64,000 bases of DNA from Dongia deserti. Its GTDB lineage: Bacteria; Pseudomonadota; Alphaproteobacteria; Dongiales; Dongiaceae. The notes under the pieces were generated by a model. The model was not told where the DNA came from. It ran no database searches and was given only the letters and a program-made list of their open reading frames with translations. Positions within the stretch are counted from its first letter, which is position 1; every line of letters starts with the position of its first letter. The position numbers were made by a program, and so were the translations under genes. The stretch is from contig NZ_QORW01000004.1 of the NCBI RefSeq assembly GCF_003574735.1, positions 306,846-370,845 on the forward strand, read 5' to 3'. Shown here in pieces: positions 59,508 to 64,000 of this stretch.

Positions 59508-60034
59508 CCGGCATCCGGATCGAAATCGACGCGAGCAAGGTGGCAGCGGTGGCCGACGCCTGGCGCTACGCGCCGGATCTGATGGCCGAGGAGCTGGTCA
59601 ATGGCGTGCTGGAGGCCTCGCTCTACCTGGAGCGCCTCGTCAAGGACAACACGCCGACCACCACGAACGTCCTGCGCGGTTCGATCGGCGCGCGCGAGCC
59701 GCGCCGCATTGGGGAAGACGCGATCGGCGTGGTCGGCACGTCGATCGGGTATGCGATCCCCGTCGAGCTAGGCTCCAAGCCACATTTCCCGCCGGTGCAG
59801 GCGCTGGCCGATTGGGCACGGATGAAGTTCGGCCTGCCACCGGAGGAAGCCGAGGAAGTCGGCTATGCGGTCGCGCGCAAGATCGCGCGCGAAGGCACCA
59901 AGGGCCATTTCATGTTCCAGCGCGCCTTCAGCGATGGCGAGGCAACCGTGCAGGCCATATTGACGCGGGCCGCGGAACGCGGCCTGGCCCGCCTCGCTGG
60001 CCGCCCCGCCAACCCCAGCTCGGCGGGCGTGTAG
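59504..60034 (+). CDS. HK97 gp10-like / tail-completion protein
   Basis: A 176-residue protein. ELVNGVLEASLYLERLVKDN followed by TPTTTNVLRGSIGA and SIGYAIPVELGSKPHFPPVQ, ending GHFMFQRAFSDGEATVQAIL, is the HK97-gp10/minor tail pattern of a joining protein. ATGA overlap with the adaptor. Confidence 0.78.
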   Translation: MTGIRIEIDASKVAAVADAWRYAPDLMAEELVNGVLEASLYLERLVKDNTPTTTNVLRGSIGAREPRRIGEDAIGVVGTSIGYAIPVELGSKPHFPPVQALADWARMKFGLPPEEAEEVGYAVARKIAREGTKGHFMFQRAFSDGEATVQAILTRAAERGLARLAGRPANPSSAGV

Positions 60035-60035
60035 C

Positions 60036-60503
60036 ATGGCGACACTCACCCAGATCCGGGACGCCATCAAAGCGAAGCTGGAAGCGATTCCAGGCATCGG
60101 CGTGGTGCACAAGTACGAGCGCCTGGCAACGCGTGTGGCGGATCTCAAGGCCCTGTATGTGACTGGCGGCCAGCTTCGCGGCTGGCACATCCGCCGGACC
60201 GCCACCAACGAGGTCAGCCCGACGCTGGGCAGCTACGTCATCGACCACCGCTGGCAGATTCGCGGTTTCATGGCGATCGACGATTCCGCCGAAAGCGAGA
60301 TCGCCTTCGACAACCTCATCGAAGCGATCCGGGACGCGTTCCGCGCCGACGAGACCCTTGGCGGACTGATCAAAGGCACGCAGGTGCCGCCGCCCACAAT
60401 CGGCGTGCAGCTCATCGAGCACGGACCGGTGATGTTCGCCGACGTGCTGTGTCACGGCGCGCGCCTCAATCTCGCGACGCGCCATTTCCGAGTGGGAGTC
60501 TGA
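60036..60503 (+). CDS. tail terminator-like protein
   Basis: A 155-residue protein with IRDAIKAKLEAIPGIGVVHK and VIDHRWQIRGFMAIDDSAES, an alpha-beta fold like tail-terminator proteins that sit here in siphoviruses. It follows the gp10-like gene by one base. Confidence 0.65.
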   Translation: MATLTQIRDAIKAKLEAIPGIGVVHKYERLATRVADLKALYVTGGQLRGWHIRRTATNEVSPTLGSYVIDHRWQIRGFMAIDDSAESEIAFDNLIEAIRDAFRADETLGGLIKGTQVPPPTIGVQLIEHGPVMFADVLCHGARLNLATRHFRVGV

Positions 60504-60505
60504 CC

Positions 60506-60658
60506 ATGGCGAAGAAGCCAGCCGAGACCACCAAGCCCGACCTGCCGCCTCCGGCAGAGGGCGGCAGCTACGTCATCGAGAACGGCGTTCGACGCCGCGT
60601 CGAAGAGCCCACGAAGCCGGCCGTCCCAGGCGCGCCGGCGACCGAAGCGAAGGAGTAA
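60506..60658 (+). CDS. 50-residue Pro/Lys-rich phage protein
   Basis: ATG at 60506 two bases after the previous stop. The sequence is low complexity (KKPAETTKPDLPPPAEGGSY, EEPTKPAVPGAPATEAKE) and probably unstructured. Small genes of this kind often precede the tail tube gene. Confidence 0.55.
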   Translation: MAKKPAETTKPDLPPPAEGGSYVIENGVRRRVEEPTKPAVPGAPATEAKE

Positions 60659-60664
60659 CCAGCC

Positions 60665-61594
60665 ATGCCGTTCTATTGGGCAAAGAAGGTCCTGCAGCGC
60701 AAGCGCGAGGTCACCTACGGCACAGATCCAGTGCCAGCCGCCGCCGACGCGGCGCTCGCGCACGAAGTCGACTTCGTTCCGTATGCTGCCGAAGGCGTCG
60801 GCCGCAGGGCGATCAAGCCCTGGATGGGGCGCACGACCAGGACGAAGATGGCGAACGCCAAGTCGACGCTGAGCTACTTCATCGAAATGGTCGGCGCCGG
60901 CGCTGCTGGCACCGCGCCGAAGTGGGGCCTTGACCTGCGCTGCTGCGGCTTCTCCGAGACGATCAATGTCGGCGTGGACGTGCAGTATTCGCCGGTGTCG
61001 GCTGCCTTCGATTCCATGACCAGCTTCTGGAACGTCGACGGCCAGCGCACCCGCGCGAACGGCTATCGCGGATCTCCGGTGTTCGAGTTTACGTCCGGCC
61101 TGCCGCCGCGACTCCGCGTCGCCATGACGGGCTTGCCCCTTGAACCGGATGATTCCGCGATCGTGACGCCGGACTTCACCGGCTGGATCGAGCCTCGTGT
61201 CGTCAACAAGGTCAACACGCCGACTTTCACGCTGCACGGCTTCGCGGCGGCGCTCTCCTCGTTGTCTATCGACATGGCGAATGTCGTCGCCTTCCGCGAC
61301 TGGGTGAACACGAAGGACGTGCAGATCACCGACCGCGCGCCGGCGGGGCAAGTCGTGATCGAGGCGCCGACGATCGCGCAGAAGAACTTCTTCAGCACCA
61401 TCAGCGGCGAGACGCTCGGCGCGCTGCAGCTGATCCACGGCGTCGCCGCCGGCCAGATCATTCAGGTCGATGCGCCGCAGGTGCAGCTCCTCAATCCGCG
61501 CTACGGCGAATCGCAGGGCATGACGACGCTGACGATGGACTTGGAGTTCCATCCCAGCGTGGGCAACGACGAGGTGAAAATTACTGTGAAGTAG
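60665..61594 (+). CDS. tail tube protein (siphovirus type)
   Basis: A 309-residue protein. QRKREVTYGTDPVPAAADAA at the N-terminus and LNPRYGESQGMTTLTMDLEF at the end match tail-tube proteins of non-contractile tails. Its position directly before the tail-assembly chaperone supports this. No sheath gene precedes it. Confidence 0.8.
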   Translation: MPFYWAKKVLQRKREVTYGTDPVPAAADAALAHEVDFVPYAAEGVGRRAIKPWMGRTTRTKMANAKSTLSYFIEMVGAGAAGTAPKWGLDLRCCGFSETINVGVDVQYSPVSAAFDSMTSFWNVDGQRTRANGYRGSPVFEFTSGLPPRLRVAMTGLPLEPDDSAIVTPDFTGWIEPRVVNKVNTPTFTLHGFAAALSSLSIDMANVVAFRDWVNTKDVQITDRAPAGQVVIEAPTIAQKNFFSTISGETLGALQLIHGVAAGQIIQVDAPQVQLLNPRYGESQGMTTLTMDLEFHPSVGNDEVKITVK

Positions 61595-61696
61595 CGCGCC
61601 GGAGCGCGCTGGGCGCGGCGCGCTCGACGCCGCCCGCCAACCCATCGATCGCGCCGCGCGTTTGGAGTTCTGACTACACAAGGGAGAAGGCAATCC

Positions 61697-62074
61697 ATGT
61701 TCACACTCAACACCGAGCGCATCGTGAAGTGGCCGGTCATCGTCGAGGTGCCGGTCGACGGCGGCGAGACGCGGCCGGAGGAGTTCGAGGTTTCGTTCAA
61801 GCTGATCCCGACGGACCAGCTCGCCGGCTTCGGCAAGTTCGAGGACGTGATCGTCGGCTGGAGCGGCGTGAATCGCGAGACGATCACCGGCCAGAAGGAA
61901 GAGCTGCCGTTCAGCAAGGAGGCGCTCGGCACGATGCTGCGCATCCCGTATGCGCGCGCCGGGATCGCGCGCGCCTTCGTCCAGTGCATGACCGGAGCGA
62001 AAAGAAAAAACTCCGGGACGCCGCTCGCCACTGGGCCAGCGGCGACGATCCAACCGCCGGCGACGATTCAGTAA
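61697..62074 (+). CDS. tail assembly chaperone, short (unshifted) product
   Basis: A 125-residue protein after AGGGAGAAGG. FTLNTERIVKWPVIVEVPVD and EEFEVSFKLIPTDQLAGFGK are typical of tail chaperone G-like proteins. The last 20 residues are read through A AAA AAC into a short Ala/Pro tail in the zero frame. Confidence 0.8.
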   Translation: MFTLNTERIVKWPVIVEVPVDGGETRPEEFEVSFKLIPTDQLAGFGKFEDVIVGWSGVNRETITGQKEELPFSKEALGTMLRIPYARAGIARAFVQCMTGAKRKNSGTPLATGPAATIQPPATIQ

Positions 62075-62382
62075 CGCGTGAGCTGCGGGAGCTGGGCGCA
62101 CCACTGGAGGTCATCGCACAATGGGAGCGACGCGCAAAGGGCAACGCAGAGCGGGCACGCTTCGCGATCCTGGAGGAGAACCAGGATGCGCTGCGGCTCT
62201 TCCTGGCGTCGTCGACGCAATGGCGCACGGCCGGCATGGGCGGCGTGGCGATCGGCCTGGATTATCTCGGCGTCGAAAGCGCGGCCCGCATGATGGCGCT
62301 GACCGTGACGCCGGCGCTGTTCGAGGATCTGCGCGAGATGGAGCACGCCGCGATCAAGGCGATGATCGAGAAACGGCGGTGA
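61697..62382 (+). CDS. tail assembly chaperone, -1 frameshift product (G-T like)
   Basis: Shifting back one base at 62005-62011 joins the first 104 codons to an open frame from 62008 to 62382, giving about 228 residues. The added part (KLRDAARHWASGDD, LGAPLEVIAQWERRAKGNAE, ARFAILEENQDALRLFLAS) is well-behaved protein with no start codon of its own nearby. Phage tail chaperones are classically made in this two-product way just before the tape measure. Confidence 0.8.
62005..62011 (+). other. programmed -1 frameshift site A AAA AAC
   Basis: In the zero frame the codons are AGA-AAA-AAC, so the heptamer reads A AAA AAC, the canonical X XXY YYZ slippery site. Both ORFs extend well beyond it on the expected sides. 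Confidence 0.88.
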
Positions 62383-62385
62383 CCC

Positions 62386-64000
62386 ATGGCTGACTTGACG
62401 CTTGGCATCACGCTGAAGGCGGACGGCACCGGCTTCGTCGGCGCCGTCAAGGTCAGCAGCGACGAGCTGAAGAAGCTCGGCGATACCGGCAAACGCTCGG
62501 CCGAGCAGGCCACCAAGGGAACCGACGCGTGGTCGGGCGCGCTCGGCCGGCTCAAGACGGCCGTCATCGGCACCGTCACGGCCTATGCCAGCTTCGCCAC
62601 CGCACAGCGGTTCATCGGCGCCGCAGTCAGCGAAATCACCAAGGCTGAGAAGGCGACCGCCAATCTCAATGCCGTGCTGCGCGCGACGGGCGGCACCGTG
62701 GGCTTCACGGCCGACGAGCTGTCGGACCTGGCCGACCAGCTCGAACGCACGACCTTGTTCGACGACGCGGCGATCAAGCAGGCCGAAGCGGTGCTGCTGA
62801 CCTTCCGCCAGGTGCAAGGCGACACGTTCCGCGAGGCGATAGGCCTGGCCACCGACCTTGCCGCGCTTATGGGCGGCGACCTGCAGGGCGCGGTGCTGCA
62901 GCTCGGCAAGGCGTTGGAGGATCCCGTGACCGGGCTGACCGCGCTCCGGCGGTCGGGCATCAGCTTCACCGAGGCCCAGCAGGATCTCATCAAGTCCCTG
63001 GTCGAGACCGGCCAGCAGGGCGAGGCGATGGGGATCATCCTCGACACCGTCGCTGGCCAGATCGGCGGCGTCGCGGCCGAGCAGGTGACGGGCCTGACCG
63101 GCGCGCTCAACGAGCTGGACGACGCATGGGGCGACTTCCTCAAGAGCTTGGCGGATAGCGCGGCCTTCGATGCTGCGATCGCCGGCCTCAAGGCGTTGAC
63201 GGACTGGATCAACCGCCTCAACGCCAGCGGCCTCGATGCCGTCTCCAACGAGATCAACGCCCTGATGGATGAGCGCGACGAGATCGTAGGGCGCATCCAG
63301 CAGCGACAGAACGATTCCGTGCTGGCCGGGATCTCCGACTTCCTCGGCGTCGGAGACGAGCGCGACACGCGGCGGCTCGGTGAGATTGAGGCGCGCCTCC
63401 TCGAGCTGCAGCAGCTTGCTGACGAGCTGATGCTGCGGAAGGTCGACCAGCCGGGCAAGGCGCCACCACCGCCGGTCGGCGGCGGACCGCGCGGCGAGAC
63501 CGATGCGGAGAAGCAGATCCGCAAGTTGGTCGAGGCGCTTGAGTTCGAGAACGAGCAACTCTCGCGCACATCGGAAGAACAGCAGCTCTACAACGCGTTG
63601 CATGCGGCCGGCGTCGACATCAATTCGGCGGCCGGGCAGACGATCCAGCAGCTGGTCGCGTCGATCCAGCAGAAGACCGACGCGCAGCAGCTCGCCGACG
63701 CGGCGCAGGAAGCGGCCAATGCCACCATGGAGGAAGGCCGGCAGCTCACCGAAGCGCTGCGCACGCCGACCGAGGTCTATGCCGACACGCTGGAGCATCT
63801 GCGGGACCTGCTGGCGCAGGACGCGATCAGCCAGGAGACCTTCAACCGCGCTGTCGAGCTGGCCGACAAGACGCTCGAAGAAGCGAGCGAGTCGACGGAC
63901 AAGTGGGCGGAGGGCTGGAAGAACGTCGGCGCGGTATCCACCGAGGCGCTGGCCGACATCCTGTTCGAGGCGGAGAGCGTCAGCGACGTGCTCGACGGCC
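62386..64000 (+). CDS. tail length tape measure protein, 3' end outside window
   Basis: An ATG at 62386 opens a frame of 538 residues that runs off the window. LTLGITLKADGTGFVGAVKV and AQRFIGAAVSEITKAEKATA are the usual tape measure N-terminus, followed by a helical region (AEAVLLTFRQVQGDTFREAI, ALMGGDLQGAVLQLGKALED, EAQQDLIKSLVETGQQGEAM) and then long coiled-coil-like stretches. It sets tail length and comes straight after the chaperone pair. Confidence 0.9.
   Translation, partial: MADLTLGITLKADGTGFVGAVKVSSDELKKLGDTGKRSAEQATKGTDAWSGALGRLKTAVIGTVTAYASFATAQRFIGAAVSEITKAEKATANLNAVLRATGGTVGFTADELSDLADQLERTTLFDDAAIKQAEAVLLTFRQVQGDTFREAIGLATDLAALMGGDLQGAVLQLGKALEDPVTGLTALRRSGISFTEAQQDLIKSLVETGQQGEAMGIILDTVAGQIGGVAAEQVTGLTGALNELDDAWGDFLKSLADSAAFDAAIAGLKALTDWINRLNASGLDAVSNEINALMDERDEIVGRIQQRQNDSVLAGISDFLGVGDERDTRRLGEIEARLLELQQLADELMLRKVDQPGKAPPPPVGGGPRGETDAEKQIRKLVEALEFENEQLSRTSEEQQLYNALHAAGVDINSAAGQTIQQLVASIQQKTDAQQLADAAQEAANATMEEGRQLTEALRTPTEVYADTLEHLRDLLAQDAISQETFNRAVELADKTLEEASESTDKWAEGWKNVGAVSTEALADILFEAESVSDVLDG

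Larger units (their letters stand above)
34190..64000 (+). mobile_element. Mu-like transposable prophage, left end and most of the genome; right end outside window
   Basis: Gene order is that of transposable phages: repressor facing Ner, MuA, MuB, Gam, GemA, Mor, lysis genes, gp24/25/27-like, terminase, DUF935 portal, F-like head protein, protease/capsid, tail. The left end is taken at the T of TGACACATGAT at 34190, the first of three transposase-site repeats. A 5-bp target duplication would be AGGGC (34185-34189) and should recur after the right end. Among the tail genes visible there is a tube and no sheath, so the tail is probably long and flexible. All genes seen are intact, so it may be active. 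Confidence 0.9.

Noticed and set aside
62000..62015. Sequencing error rather than programmed frameshift in the tail chaperone
   Set aside because: The slippery heptamer is exact, in the right frame and in the usual gene position, so a programmed shift is the better reading.
62068..63798. 576-residue minus-strand frame opposite the tape measure
   Set aside because: Antisense shadow of a long helical gene in GC-rich DNA.

Overview
The window is high-GC, densely coding DNA with alphaproteobacterial gene content. It carries an FrcBCA-type sugar importer with a divergent ROK regulator, an IolC fused to a DUF2090 domain, an oxidative L-fucose route, and a transposable prophage that encodes a GcrA homologue. 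A soil or plant-associated member of the Rhodospirillales or Hyphomicrobiales is the best guess. No rRNA, tRNA or CRISPR array was recognised. All names rest on reading translated sequence and motifs by eye; no database search was run.

Bases 1-34189 are host chromosome devoted mainly to sugar and small-molecule catabolism. In order they hold: a LysR regulator (cut by the window edge) divergent from an Asp-nucleophile alpha/beta hydrolase; a marR-hydroxypyruvate isomerase pair with a visible promoter and operator; a second LysR regulator and a GNAT acetyltransferase; and a tightly coupled operon of two FGGY sugar kinases followed by an acetoin/pyruvate-dehydrogenase-like E1 alpha, E1 beta and E2 whose E2 ends in an alpha/beta hydrolase. 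Next come a divergent MetA-type homoserine O-acyltransferase with a structured leader, a 23-residue membrane peptide, and a ROK regulator with a near-perfect operator facing the sugar ABC transporter. A GNAT protein and an orphan hybrid-sensing histidine kinase follow. A four-gene minus-strand operon then encodes L-fucose dehydrogenase, lactonase, L-fuconate dehydratase and a diketo-acid hydrolase. The host part ends with an MscS channel, an oxidoreductase/RpiR divergent pair, a GST, an HxlR regulator and the myo-inositol genes iolG and iolC.

From about 34190 to the end of the window lies a Mu-like transposable prophage that is not completed here. Its left end shows three copies of an 18-base transposase-site motif starting at 34190, 34306 and 34348. 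The early region has a C-type repressor facing a Ner-like protein, then MuA (D255, D320, E372), MuB, a DnaA-domain-IV protein, a secreted trypsin-like lipoprotein, Gam, many tiny Cys-rich or helix-turn-helix genes, GcrA, an HNH protein, GemA and Mor. The late region has a GH108 endolysin, a holin-like/lipoprotein fusion, gp24/25/27-like proteins, terminase, DUF935 portal, F-like head protein, a reversed DUF2971 cargo gene, a protease-capsid fusion, head-tail connectors, tail tube, a tail-assembly chaperone with a canonical A AAA AAC frameshift site, and the start of the tape measure. No tail-sheath gene is present among the tail genes visible, so the tail is probably non-contractile: a Mu-type replication module joined to a siphovirus-type tail.

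The prophage sits about 30 bp after iolC, where iolDEB would usually follow, so it may have split the inositol operon. The most interesting items are the kinase/keto-acid-dehydrogenase operon, the phage GcrA and DnaA-IV proteins, the phage-borne secreted protease, the DUF2971 cargo gene and the holin-lipoprotein fusion.
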